Part shown: positions 35,501 to 46,913 of the stretch, in pieces
Numbering within the stretch: the stretch's first letter is position 1
Layout: every line of letters starts with the position of its first letter
Assembly (NCBI RefSeq): GCF_910592395.1
Contig: NC_088326.1
Location: 3,293,001 to 3,353,000 of the forward strand
Direction of reading: 5' to 3'
From: Lineus longissimus
Taxonomy: Eukaryota > Nemertea > Pilidiophora > Heteronemertea > Lineidae
DNA: 60,000 bases
Notes under the pieces: generated by a model
Seen by the model: the letters and a program-made list of their open reading frames with translations, nothing else
The model's database searches: none
What the model was told of the DNA's origin: nothing
Program-made: the position numbers and the translations under genes

Positions 35501-37862
35501 ATGTCAGCAATATGGTGGATTTCCACCCCACCCGTGAGATTTGCTCTCGTCACGTCATTGAGCACATTGAGGTTGCACTGAGGTGCCATTACCACCTTCA
35601 GATAGCCAAATGCATCTAGTTTCTTTATTTGATGTGAAAACATGGGGTCATCTCGACTATTTTTTCGCTATATATATGGCATCTAGGCACCAGTGGTTTT
35701 CAATTTATTTATTTATTTATTAAACCTCCATATACATGAAGAACACATAGTACATAAAATTACGGTAATGAATAGGATGCCTGAACACATACATAAAATC
35801 ACAGTATCATATACACAGTTAATGCCTGAGCATTAATTTGACCAAGCGATGGGAGGGGTAGTCCCTGACTCCGTAGCCCTCGTCCCGCAGGAGACAGCGC
35901 AGACTGTCAACGGCACCATCCTCCGTGCGGCGAGGGGCCAAAGAGTGAGGGACAGCCTCTCCCATCATCAGCTTTAATGGGTTAAAACCACATGAAAGAG
36001 TTTTTGATAAAAGTGTGCCCTTTACGGAATCCATACCTTCCGATAAAAACTTAGCAAATAAAATTACATTCAAATCCCTTGCGGGGTAGTCAGTTTTAAA
36101 AATGTTTCTATATAATTTGGCACAATTTCTATCAACTAACGGTTTAACTTTTGAAACATCCAGAGCTTCTAAAAGTCCACCACCTCTCGATAATATGTAA
36201 AGAGCAAGCTCTAGTGAACTCACACAACTGTATGTCCTAGCAGACGATTTTTAAATACATGATGTCCCACACCCGCACTTCAATGGCGCCGGTGTGAATA
36301 AATCTACTTGTGTGAATGGTCAATGGCTCATGACGTCATGAAATAATTGCGTCACGAGGAATGAAACAATGGGATTCACGTCCGAGGTCTCGTTAAGCCC
36401 CTTACATGGGACTGATCTGATTTGGTCTGATTTGGTACCGTAGTTTCGCCATCACAGTGTTGGTTGGCCTACCAATCTTTGCAGTTCGGTATCAGTACCA
36501 TTGATATTATTAAAGGTAGCTGTCGGCTGCCCAGTCACCTCCTATTCCACACAGGTAGTTTCCATCAACAAATTGCACAAAAAAAAGAAAAAAAATCAAA
36601 ATCTGACTGAATTATCACGCTTTTCCGTGTCACCCCAAATGGAATGGTGACTGTCATGACTTGCATCTGCGGTTATCATAGTCAAACCACAGCCGCAATC
36701 AGCCCTTCACTAGTTTTGCCATGTGCATACTGACTTGCTTGAACATTCTGATTTCTCCCACGGCCCGCCCTCGAAGAAATCAGTCATTGTATTCAGCAAA
36801 AAGCTTCTTCGAGTCAGGCCACCGATCGAGTACAAAGTTGGAAGAGGGATACTATTCTATAATGTTAAACTCGGGTACTTGGTTGTCCGAAAAATCGAGC
36901 ACCCTGTCCCTTATATCCGTACAATAGTTTATCACTATATTGCAATTTGCAAAGCCTACATAGTCCTTTTTAACTCATCCTATTACATGAACTTAAGAGC
37001 GGGCGTACAACATAACTTCGTTTTAGGATGGTATGAGGGACTTCTGATTATTAAAGAAACTGGACCTAGATACACCCAATACCATCTCCAAGACTTAGTC
37101 AGAGGACGGATATGTGGAGAGATGAAATTGCCTAAAAGTCATAAAATACATTTATGTGAGAATTTTGATTTGAGCAACTTTACAGAAATCAATGAGGCGA
37201 ACACAAAACTTTATCACTATTGCGAGTCTGAGGAAACTATTGTTTTGCTTACGTATAGAATCCGCCGATCTAATGCATCTATTACCAGTGAGGCTAAGAG
37301 AGTTATTTTATATTTAGAGCCAATAGATGCAGAGGTTTTGACTAGTAGGAACAATGTGCAACAGAGGAATCATCGAATTATATACTACTACGATGCACCT
37401 ATAATTCATAAGGACCATGTTATTGTTACCTTTATCATCGAAAAAATCGGCATCAACAATGGCGCTAAGTTCGTTGTTTTCCAAAGAAGGCCACCAAACA
37501 ATTTCAACGTCTATGATACAAAATGCACCTTGAAACAAACGCCCTCGCAACTTTATAACCCATTAGCTGGGTTGTTTATTTATTTTTGCACCGATTGGCC
37601 AAATTACAACAAAATATCATTCGCATTGGAAATAAGTTGTCCTGAAAGACTAGGCCCTGTTCTTAATGACCCCTTACTAGAAGGATCAACTACACCACTA
37701 CGAAGGACGCAAATTGCGTCCCAAATATTTAGTACGGCGAAATATGGTGTCCCCAGATGGTTAAGCAAACGCGGCGATCTATTATTTTTCCCGCGAGAGA
37801 CAGGAGATAATATGCGGATGAACAACTTGGTCTTTTTCAAAAAATCGTATTTAAAGGGTTAG
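26518..37862 (+). CDS. Orphan gene A, copy 2 (two exons, intact)
   Basis: Exon 1 is 26518-26775, donor gtaatg, phase 0. Exon 2 is 36714-37862, after a ctag acceptor, also phase 0. The joined product is about 468 residues and the frame is open throughout. The intron is 9.9 kb and filled with repeats. Exon 1 has spaced cysteines in a PAN/apple-like pattern (C-x3-C-x5-C-x2-F). Exon 2 is rich in Tyr, Ile and Arg, with no clear signal peptide or membrane helix and no family I recognise. It shares short blocks with ORF B (SSYYM; a DLLFF-type block near the C-terminus). Confidence 0.65.
27080..27797 (-). mobile_element. Harbinger-like DNA transposon with MADF ORF (copy 2)
   Basis: Counterpart of 3298-4038 with the same TAA duplication (27077-27079 and 27798-27800). 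It is about 20 bp shorter because part of the inner right arm is missing. Confidence 0.75.
27224..27511 (-). CDS. MADF-domain ORF (copy 2)
   Basis: Counterpart of the ORF at 3442-3729, 95 codons, with only a couple of residue changes near the C-terminus. As in copy 1, it starts just inside the right arm of the Harbinger-like element and covers the first two-thirds of a MADF domain. It is probably a first exon or a relic of the element's DNA-binding protein. No partner transposase gene lies nearby. Confidence 0.55.
   Translation of the reverse strand: MAAPILNETGLIVDEESELHELIRTTELEGRLVELWQERPALFEVTSPLYSDKNRRYAAITEIAKTLEIGRHLGNRGCDRVCDVWRNHGYPLFLT
27810..29846 (+). repeat. 930-bp tandem repeat, 2.2 copies (copy 2)
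   Basis: Same array in the second unit; start motifs at 27810, 28747 and 29678. The number of repeats is the same as in copy 1, so the array predates the large duplication. Confidence 0.85.
30446..30571 (+). pseudogene. Iduronate-2-sulfatase-like relic (copy 2)
   Basis: Counterpart of 6680-6805. One residue of the motif differs: KLNVLL against KPNVLL. It ends at the same stop, so the damage predates the large duplication. Confidence 0.7.
31300..31480 (+). repeat. Cluster of TTCACCATGGTGAA palindromes (copy 2)
   Basis: Identical counterpart of 7534-7714. Confidence 0.75.
33208..33481 (+). repeat. Minisatellite, 15-bp unit GGAATTGACGGTGAA (copy 2)
   Basis: Counterpart of 9443-9717, with the same unit count and one unit changed to GTGACGGAATT. 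Confidence 0.9.
34447..34566. mobile_element. 120-bp hairpin MITE (copy 2)
   Basis: Counterpart of 10689-10808 with one loop base changed. Confidence 0.8.
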
Positions 37863-39011
37863 TACACCGTTCGTAATTACTGTTGGTCTGCTGTTATACA
37901 CGATGCCGTAGTGCAGTATCATGCCTATGAATTGGCTACAATTACTAGCCGAGTTTGGAAAAAAAGGGTTCCACCGGTAGCGTAATGTACACACTGTATA
38001 ATACAGTGCTCTGGCATGGCCTACACTGTGTACAACACTGTATACATCGACTGCGGATGTCGCCTTGAGTGAGAAATTGACACTATACAGATGTACAGTA
38101 GAACCTCTCTTAGCGGACACCTCTCTAATATGTAAAGAGCAAGCTCTAGTGAACTCACACAACTGTTTGACATGGGGGAGCCCCCCAAACCCCCGTCCTT
38201 CTGACATATTTAGCCAGTACATTGGGGGATGAGTCCCCCAAACCCCCTCCCACGTTCTCTGAAAGTGACAGGTTTTAGTCAGTACATTGGGGGAGGCCCC
38301 CCCCCCCCAATGCCCCCCCCCATTGGACTCTAAAAATAGAATTCCTTGGAGACGCTGAACAATAAGGCCCCATAAAGAAATAGTCCCCGCCCGGTAGCTG
38401 TCTCATATCTGCGGACAGAAGCAGCTCTTTGTGGTGAAATAATAATTATATTTTCCACCTGCTAGCCTAGATATTTGTGTATGTTTCTTCACCAGTTAGT
38501 TAATAACGAATTTTTGTAGCTGATATATTCTTAATTGTTTTAACGCGTTCTTTTTATTCGTTTGGCGCCAAAATCAAGAATAGCAAATTTACGATCTTGA
38601 CACTAGAGGCGCTGATGTCGTTCCGGAACGGTAGATGCTAAATCGGATAGCCAGGCGTTACGGGAACTCCTGCACTCTGACCACGTGAACTACATCATTA
38701 CTTCACAGTTCCGGCACTGTGTCGAGTTTGGCAGTTCAAATCACGTGACTGGATCTGGCTTTAGTAGTGTTAAAACTGACTTTTTTGAAGTAAAGTACGT
38801 AAATCGAGAAGAAGAGAACGTTTGCTTTGTCTGTAAATGAAATGTCACAACTGTCTCCGCCGACGTTGTCCTGTATGATAGCAGACGAGTTTTAAATACA
38901 TGATGTCCCACACCCGCACTTCAGTGGCGCCGGTGTGAATAAATCTACTTGTGTGAATGGTCAATGGCTCATGACGTCATGAAATAATTGCGTCACGAGG
39001 AAGGAAACAAT

Positions 39012-39707
39012 GGTCTCGTTAGGGAGTTTTTCCCAAATGTACGCGATGATGACGTGCCCCATTAACAGGACGTAACATCTATTTTAAAATGCGTTTCCAA
39101 AGTGAATGCATGAGGACAACCCATTTGTGTCGTATATCACTGGAAACGCTAGATTCCCCTGATTCTGCAGGATGTTAAATCGGGCATTTTATTTCTTTAA
39201 ATAAATCATGAGCGTCGCATTTGCTCCTAGCTCTGTTCACCATCCCAAATGGCAATATTGCCAATTGGGCCAGACAATCACGAAAAACCCCAAATATTAT
39301 ACATTTCTTCCTGAATAATTCTTACAGAGACCATTCTCCCATGAAAGACAATTGCTTACGCTATACAAAAATCAAAAAAAAATCAGGTCAACCATTGAAC
39401 TTTTGAGATATGTTGAATTTTACACAAATCAGCGAAAAACGCACCAACTGGCTCTGGACGGCATTTCAACACGGGGCTGACGCACATCCCAAGTTCAGTG
39501 TACACATACGTCGGCAACGACAGTATAAATGCGTAGTTTCTTGTTAGTCGCCTATTGAGTAGCGCTCTAGGTTTCAGAAACTCCAAAAAAACATGTCTTT
39601 GCCAAAACAACTGCTGAATCAACGCTGACATACTGTAAGGACCGAGAAATCAGTGATTTTAGGAATGGCCGCGCATGAATAACAAAAAAAAACTCCCTAA
39701 TGAGACC
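39012..39707. mobile_element. 0.7-kb DNA element with GGTCTCG ends (copy 2)
   Basis: Counterpart of 16272-16969 with the same AAT flanks; two bases shorter. Confidence 0.88.
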
Positions 39708-40093
39708 AATGGGAATCACGTCCGACGTGGTAACTGTGGGTGCGGTGCGACGTAAATGGAGGATCGGCCAACGCGCGGCCCGTATGGAATGCGACAAACT
39801 GTACCGGAACCAGAATTGTCATGGGTCTGCACAAATTTTTTCAGATTCGATGGACATGATGGATACATGAATTTTGTTTACACTTTATACATACGTAACC
39901 ATTACACTCACTACGTTGTGTGAGTTATTAAGGACAACCTCTCTATTAAGGACACTGGTTTTGGTCCCAAACTGGTTGTTTCCATTCAATTTGAACTCTC
40001 TAATCAGGACAACTCTCTATTAAGGACAGCACTTGTCAGTCCCAAGGGTGTCCTTAATAGAGAGGTTCTACTGTATATATAATTCATCTCTAA

Positions 40094-41128
40094 TCGCTTT
40101 TATGGACGTATCGCGAACTCGTGTGGCGCCCTGAGCCGGCATCCAAGCGTTGCTTTGTGCCAACTTCGCTGAGGAAAAGGGACGACTGGAAATTTGACGC
40201 GAACTCCGTGTCCCTTATAATTATTTTGGCAGGTGTGACTCAACCAGAGGATACCTTGATCGTTTACGCTTTCCGAAACAAAACATTGCGAGCAGCCTAC
40301 AACTCTACCGTCAACCGATATACAACGTGCCCAACGGGTTCGTCATACTACATGGCACGTCACTACCGGCTAATGAATTTATACAAGATGCACTTCACCT
40401 TTAACTGCGCAGACGGCCTCATCAGATTGTTCAACATCTTTTTAGGACGGGTCACTTTTGATTTGACCATCCCGAAAAACGACAGATGTCGAAGACATAA
40501 CTTGACTCGAATAGAGACACAGTTTTATGTGGAGAAAATTCTAGTAACGTGTCATTATAAGCGAGGAAAGAGACATTTTGATACTGTATATGACGTCGTC
40601 GAAGTAAACAAAACGATCAAATTACTTGGAGGAATGGAAGTGTCTCAAAGAAACGATGTCTCTTACTCTTATTTGGAATTAACGATAGTTGGCGATGCCG
40701 TAACCATTGTTGCCGGGGTAGGGGTGTTTGGAATTTGCTTTTTCCAAAGGTTGAATAACTACAAAGAGATACGGAAATATGTTGACCCTTTTTCAATAGT
40801 TCCGCGATCTCTCTACAATGGTTACAAACAAAAGTGGGGCCTAGATCTCAGTTTATTTGTCATTTTCTTCTTCAGAAGGATTCGAAATGAGGCAGCGCTG
40901 TTCGGTACCAGAATAACTCCTGTAGTTCAGAACAGCCTCGTACAGAGAAAAAAAATGTCCATTTTTCGTGAAATAAAAATGAAACTATTGTACGTGTATA
41001 CAAAACGAACTCGAGCCGATGTGTTATTTTTCGTCCGGGGATGTCGATTGATGTTGGTGAAACCTACTAGAGGGCGTAATGAAGACACGGACGAGGTTTT
41101 ATCAGTTTTATCATATTTACCTTTTTGA
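40094..41128 (+). CDS. Orphan ORF B (copy 2)
   Basis: Counterpart of 19869-20903, same length, open throughout, with about ten residue differences. The candidate acceptor ends at 40135. The frame has stayed open in both copies despite base changes, which is mild evidence for a real coding exon. It lies about 1.4 kb upstream of the next tetraspanin TM3 exon on the same strand. Confidence 0.55.
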   Translation, partial: SLLWTYRELVWRPEPASKRCFVPTSLRKRDDWKFDANSVSLIIILAGVTQPEDTLIVYAFRNKTLRAAYNSTVNRYTTCPTGSSYYMARHYRLMNLYKMHFTFNCADGLIRLFNIFLGRVTFDLTIPKNDRCRRHNLTRIETQFYVEKILVTCHYKRGKRHFDTVYDVVEVNKTIKLLGGMEVSQRNDVSYSYLELTIVGDAVTIVAGVGVFGICFFQRLNNYKEIRKYVDPFSIVPRSLYNGYKQKWGLDLSLFVIFFFRRIRNEAALFGTRITPVVQNSLVQRKKMSIFREIKMKLLYVYTKRTRADVLFFVRGCRLMLVKPTRGRNEDTDEVLSVLSYLPF

Positions 41129-41265
41129 AATTGTGAGTTGCATTCCCGCGGGCAGTCCGTCAACCCCTGCACATGATGGGGGGACGTTTGAGTTCCGCCC
41201 GTCATGTGACTGATTTCGGAGCCTCATTAGCTTACCCAAGCAACTACATGCACATATAGATAGGA

Positions 41266-41423
41266 CCCGGATTCGATTCCGGGTAGAAACTAATCCGGCG
41301 TGGCTTTCTATATAGGAACTAAAATTCATGGCACTTCTTCACAGCACATCGTATGAATACATGCATATTCGCGGGTATGTTGGCTGAAAACCAACCGACC
41401 AGAAGATCGCGCTCTTGAGCCCC
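41266..41423 (+). repeat. Insertion present only in copy 2, with tRNA B-box-like motif
   Basis: Copy 1 reads ataggaaaagatgcgg at about 21037; copy 2 has about 160 extra bases at this point. They begin CCCGGATTCGATTCCGGG, a B-box in a small hairpin, and end before AAAAAGATG. A SINE or tRNA-fragment insertion is the simplest reading, though deletion from copy 1 is possible. Confidence 0.5.
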
Positions 41424-42526
41424 AAAAAGATGCGGTCATAACATTTAAGAACTGACTGTAATGATAAAACTATCCGTGTGAGGTAGATCTCTCACCCCAT
41501 CATGGTCGCGTCGAGAGTACGGAACGCCGGGCCCGTCTCTTCAAAGGCGACCAATGAAGGGGAGAGGCTTATGTAACCGTTAAGGGTACATCCTCCTGAG
41601 GGTATCATCCATCGGATAATCCTGACGTCTTGATCGTCCGGAGGAGAATCCCACGGTTACGGTTAGAAAGTGTCATTTAAAGATTATGTATTTGAGATGG
41701 TATCCGCGTACGGTGGCTTGGAAAGGCCATCATATATTCTGAATGTACGAATTAACTTCTTAATACTTGAGCGTTTGACCTATGACTTAAGCACTCAACT
41801 TATAACTACTACAAAAAAATTATAAGGCGAGCTTATTTGTTTTTGCTACTTTAATTTATTATGCTATACTTTAATATCTCGAGCGCTCAACTTGTATCTC
41901 CAGCACTCGACTTATCTCGAGCGCTCGCTCGACGTGCGTCGGAGTATGAACTCGCCTTTAGCGAACAATTGTACTTCACAAACATAGTTTCTAAGAGGCG
42001 GAGCTACAGAGGTTTAGGGGCAGGCCGAAGTAACTAAACATTTTTTTTCCATGATTTCGGCCAAAAAAATTCAAAGAGGGTCCTTTTGCCCCCCTCCAAA
42101 AAGTTGGGGAAGGGCCTGTATTATCAATGTTCGTATACATTTCCTAATGTAATCGTTCTCAACACAATAGAAATCTGTAACCTACATAAGTGACGGTCAG
42201 ATGACATACATTTTTCACGCTATATTTCTTTTAAAGCATGCAATCCCCAGGTGCCGCCATTAGCAACAATGGGACACGCATCCATGCACAGCTACAAGAC
42301 TGTCTGATATGTGCATATAAAAGCCATCATACTGCAGCGCGCCAATGTGCCGTGCCACATATTCTATTGATGCATTCCATTTATTGATTCTAATTTATGG
42401 ACCTTCTTTTAAATGAAACTACTTTTGAGATGAATGTGGTGGCCTCCTGAAGCAAAATATTTCGAAATTATTATGACGTCATTTCTGTAAAACACTGATG
42501 AATTCTCTGTCTCCTCTTCGTTCCAG

Positions 42527-45267
42527 TATTCTGTCATTGTTGGAATCATCCTTTTGGTTGAAATCGTTGCCGTTATCCTTGCTGCTGTCTACTACGATCA
42601 GGTAAGAAAAAATATAACGGAAAATATCGAAAAACTAACGAAAACTATCGTGAAATATCGAAAATCTAAAAAATTAGAAATGAAAAAAATGAAACTCGAA
42701 ACTTGTACAAACAACAAACAACCCTTTGAGTTACTTTTACAACAATGATTACCTGATGTTTCTCAAAGCAAAGACATTGACGCATTTAAGCAGTAACATG
42801 ACATTCTGTGCAATCATGTCTTCAGACGAAAAAAGAAATGGCCGCATATCTAAATCTTACGATCATCGACAAATACTACGGCACTCCATTTACCTCTGAG
42901 CCGCTGTCTCTTGCCTGGGACTTTCTACATATCACAGTGAGTCGAAACCAGTGTCGTGTCGGAACAGCATCACAAAGAGCCTCGGTATCCCTCTAATAGA
43001 GAGGTTCAGATTTCGTCCTAAGGAAGTGGTTAGACGGCCTCAGCTGTATTTTCAATCCACAAATCCAAAGTGGTCTCTCAAGGCGACGCGACCGTGTATG
43101 CGGTCAGTCTCTTGACGTTGGCTTGATACCGAGGTCTCTTGTCTTGCGTTATGTTCAGACTGACGTGTGGTTAGTGGCAAGCTTGTAGTGCATAGGTTAG
43201 AGAGTGAAGCATGGCTATATTCATACATGTAGATGTATTCCAGTGCATTTTTCAGTTGCAGCTTCCAGAAAAAGGGCTTTGGATTGGTGGGGTATCGGAC
43301 GTACGGAAGGAGATGCAAAGCTTCGCAGTGTCTTAAATTTTAAGACCTGCCGGTCCGGCGAAAGCATTTCCCGGATGAACCAGGATTGGACGCTTACGAT
43401 TGGACGAAAAGCAGTTTCCCCTGTGCTTGTGCTTGTGCTTTTGCTTCTAGTTTGCTTGCTTGCTTGTTTTCAGGCTGTTTCGCTTGCCAAGACCTTCTTG
43501 CTCTCCACCATCTACACAGAATACATGTACGACGGAACCGCCAACTCCGCGAACGCAGTATCTTTGGCCTGGGACTACGCTCAAATCACAGTAAGCGAAC
43601 ATTGATAAAGGGACTCCAACGAACTGGGACAATTTGTAGTTCGATCACTATGCCTATAGGTGCCGCCAGCATCTATATTATTCCAATGTAGCTCCATTTT
43701 AACAAAGTATCACTATATGTTAAGTTAACCTGTATTTTATGTTACCAAATAATCAGTTGATTTCAAGTATCAGCCACGTTTTCATTTTCATTCGCCCACT
43801 CTCCCTCTCTAGTTCTCCTGCTGCGGTCTTGACAACTACACCGATTTTGACTCTGCCACCAACTGGAACAAAACTTCTGCTGCCGGCTCCATGGTTATAC
43901 CGCCATCTTGTTGTAAAGTCCAGGACGCGAGCACCTTCCCAACGTTTACGTTGACCGACACTAACTGTCCGTACAGTCCTTCCACGACCAACTCAAACTA
44001 CCAGACTGTAAGTATATGTTTAAGTGGTCTTTCCATTAACCATTTTCCTCAAGCAAGAATTTGAGACTTCCGATCTCGGAAAGCCTAATTTTTGAGGATT
44101 TCGAATCTTCGCCTTGATCGGAAGAAGCGTCCGGTAGGGACTAAGAAAGTGCTACACTGAAGATCAGCTTTATAGTAAGGCTAAGATAAAAATAATTTCA
44201 TAAATTGGTTTGGGAATCTTTCCTTTTGGTGTCTGGTGCTTCTCTCAATCATAACGAATTCATTTTTTCAGACTTGCTACGCTTCGCTGATGAGCTACGT
44301 CCAGACTTACTCCATCGCAATAATAGCTGTAACATCATCCGTGGCCGTCCTGCAACTAATCGTCATCATAGCTGCATGTTGCCTCTGTCGGGCCATTGGA
44401 GGGGACTCAGATACACGCGCCTAATTCTAACAGAGAAGCTTCCGCATCTAACAGTGAACTCATAACCGCATTCACCAATTTCCGAAATCAAAATCACCCG
44501 TCGGGAACTAACACCAGATACTGCCTTCTGATTGGCTCGTTTCTAATGAGCGCGCCGCGGTCGCAGAACTCGGCACTTTTGATTGGACAATATGCCACCG
44601 GAACTGCCCAAAATTCTGATTTCGGAAATCCCTGAATGAACTCCTAAAAGCATGTGTATTGTAAATCTCAACACTGTCCAAAGTGATGAGAAAAAAAACG
44701 ATCCGGATTTCATCGGAAAATTGCAGTTATTTTGAATTTTCTCAGAAATCAAAAAATAATTTATTTTTCTCGGACGGTTTTGTTCTGGAGTCCGGGTTTC
44801 TTGAACTTTCCGGTCACTTTCTGGGTTGTGGGGTACATCTTAAACCTTCATTCGCTCCATCAAAAACACGGAAAAACTCGGTTGTTTTCGCGAACTTCAT
44901 TAACAACATAACTTGATTCTACGGCAGCAGTTTACCATCGAAGCCTCAGAGTATATGCCGTTAATTTGAACTAGAAATTTGCTGCTCACACGATTCTGAA
45001 CTGCTGCAGCGGAATCGGGCCTTTACACTCCTGGAAAAAGTCTCGCAAACACATCAACCAACATTCAACCTATATTTTCGGTTGTTTCCAAATTAGTGAT
45101 TAAAAGCCGTCCATTTTCAGTCCTGCATGACGTCACTGATGAGTTTTGTGCAGACTTACTCCGTCGTCATTATCGCTGTGGCATCAACCGTGGCGTTCAT
45201 ACAGCTTCTTGTAATTATTGCCGCCTGCTGCTTCTGCCGGGCCATCGGCACTGAATCCGATAAATAG
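42527..45267 (+). CDS. Tetraspanin TM3-to-TM4 cassette (copy C)
   Basis: Same exon set as copy B: TM3 42527-42601, 4a 42826-42936, 4b 43474-43590, exon 5 43813-44007, 6a 44272-44424, 6b 45121-45267. All splice sites and frames are intact. Differences from copy B: exon 4b gains two residues, and the AATAAA after exon 6a is changed to AATGAA. AATAAA signals after 6b lie at 45402 and 45443. The product would contribute the third helix, the Cys-rich large loop and the fourth helix of a plasma-membrane tetraspanin. As with copy B, upstream exons for TM1 and TM2 were not recognised in the preceding 18 kb. Confidence 0.92.
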
Positions 45268-46138
45268 GAAGTTAATAGAGAGGTTGCGCTTTCAAAACGT
45301 ATACGTAAAGAAAACGTGAATACACAGATGTTGCTCCAATGCAAATCTTTTGATTTTAACGAACGGCGTAGGCCTTTACGAACCCGTCACATGGACTATA
45401 TAATAAATAGGTAACGAAAATTGATGTAAATGTAATAGCTTTAATAAATTGTTTTAGGTTGTAAATATTCATACATGGTTGGTAATTAAAAACTTGGAAA
45501 ATCAAATTGACTCGTTGTGTTATCATTCTTCCTTTAAAGTGGTCCTCCATGTTTCACCAATAGCAGCAGCGCCATTCACAGGACTCACATTTGGTCATCC
45601 GGAGCTTCAGTGCCTTTAAATCAGTAATACCTCGCTCTCGGCGAGGGGAGGAGCATGCATCTGACCCGGGCATTCGATGATGATTTTGGGTGAGATTTTA
45701 AGAAAAAATGACTATCCTGACCAACTTGGTCCAAAACCCTCCAAAGTATAGTCGTCAGAATTCCTAATTGAATCAAATATTTATTTATCTATTTGAAAGA
45801 CTCTGATTTTATCGAAGTTGGAGATCTATCTTTTTGCTACCCGATTTAAACGCTTTCATCACCATCACAACACAATATGATATCATGTTAAAAATTGAAA
45901 TAAAATCAATAAATCAATAGTTCACAATACCGACCAACCTCATAAATGATTTTTTAAGTCAGTTTCCAACAATTGGTGCAGAGGTTATCGATAGTGCAAT
46001 TCGCGGCGCCAGATAAAAGACGTGCTATACAGCTCAAAGCAAAGTAATGGCTTGTGCGAGAGAACCTTTTGCAACTGATTGGCTTGTGGCATCCTTTATC
46101 AGCAAAGCGAAGTCCACCAGCCCAAATCTATTTCGGGC

Positions 46139-46218
46139 CGTCGGAGTGGCGCAGTGGAGCATCAGCGCCGCCTGTCACCACTGAGGTTCCGGTTCGATTC
46201 CCGGCCGGTCTTGGTACA
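46139..46218 (+). repeat. tRNA-derived SINE head (copy 3)
   Basis: Third counterpart, with A-box TGGCGCAGTGG and B-box GGTTCGATTCC. Confidence 0.6.
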
Positions 46219-46913
46219 CTCACGTGTTAGAGAGGGCGGCCACTCACTTCGGAAGAGTAGGTTTTCACCGGTGTACATGTGAGTTACAATCGCCCGATAT
46301 TGTTTATTGAGTTAATAATCACCACCGTTTGATGTCTGTGATATTGGTGAGAATAGAATGCACAACTTTTAGCAACGAAACCAATCCGGACACAGCCATG
46401 ATCTTTTCCGTGAGCCTTTGTGTTTCGTTTTGGGCGTCAAATGGTCTCTAAATCGCGTCTGCGGGCATATCGATAGGTTCTTACTACAAGCGACGCCAAG
46501 TCATCCATAGTCCAGTGATGAAGCAGAGTCCGTGCCCGGGATGAAGTGTAGTCCAGTAGATGAATTGTGAATAATTGTGTACAGTTCTCTAGCTGATAAG
46601 TTCTGTTTGGTTCAGCCGACGAATTGTGTACAGTCAAGCCGGTGTATTATGCGGTATGAAACTTGGCAGATGGTTGGCTAGTCCACCGAAGCTGACGAAA
46701 TGAGCTGACATGATTTACATCAGCTAACACCCTCGAAACACGGCGGACAATCCAGCCGTAATTCAATTTGGTCTACTGCGCAGACGGAAGCCTCGGCCCT
46801 GTAATATATTTACTATGTAAAGCCCTTGAGTGGAGTTTTTTTCAGGATATTGAAGTTAAGCTTCTCAATCATACAAACATACGATTCTGAGATATTCCGA
46901 GCAAATTTTCAAA

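Larger units (their letters stand above)
23544..43930 (+). repeat. Tandem segmental duplication, copy 2
   Basis: Second copy of the unit, 20.4 kb. It matches copy 1 base for base over long stretches. Two clean deletions relative to copy 1 fall at about 37938 and about 39927. A gain of about 160 bp, containing a tRNA B-box-like motif, lies at about 41266-41423. Copy 2 has the uninterrupted reading frame of orphan gene A exon 2 and an intact ORF B. Confidence 0.93.
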
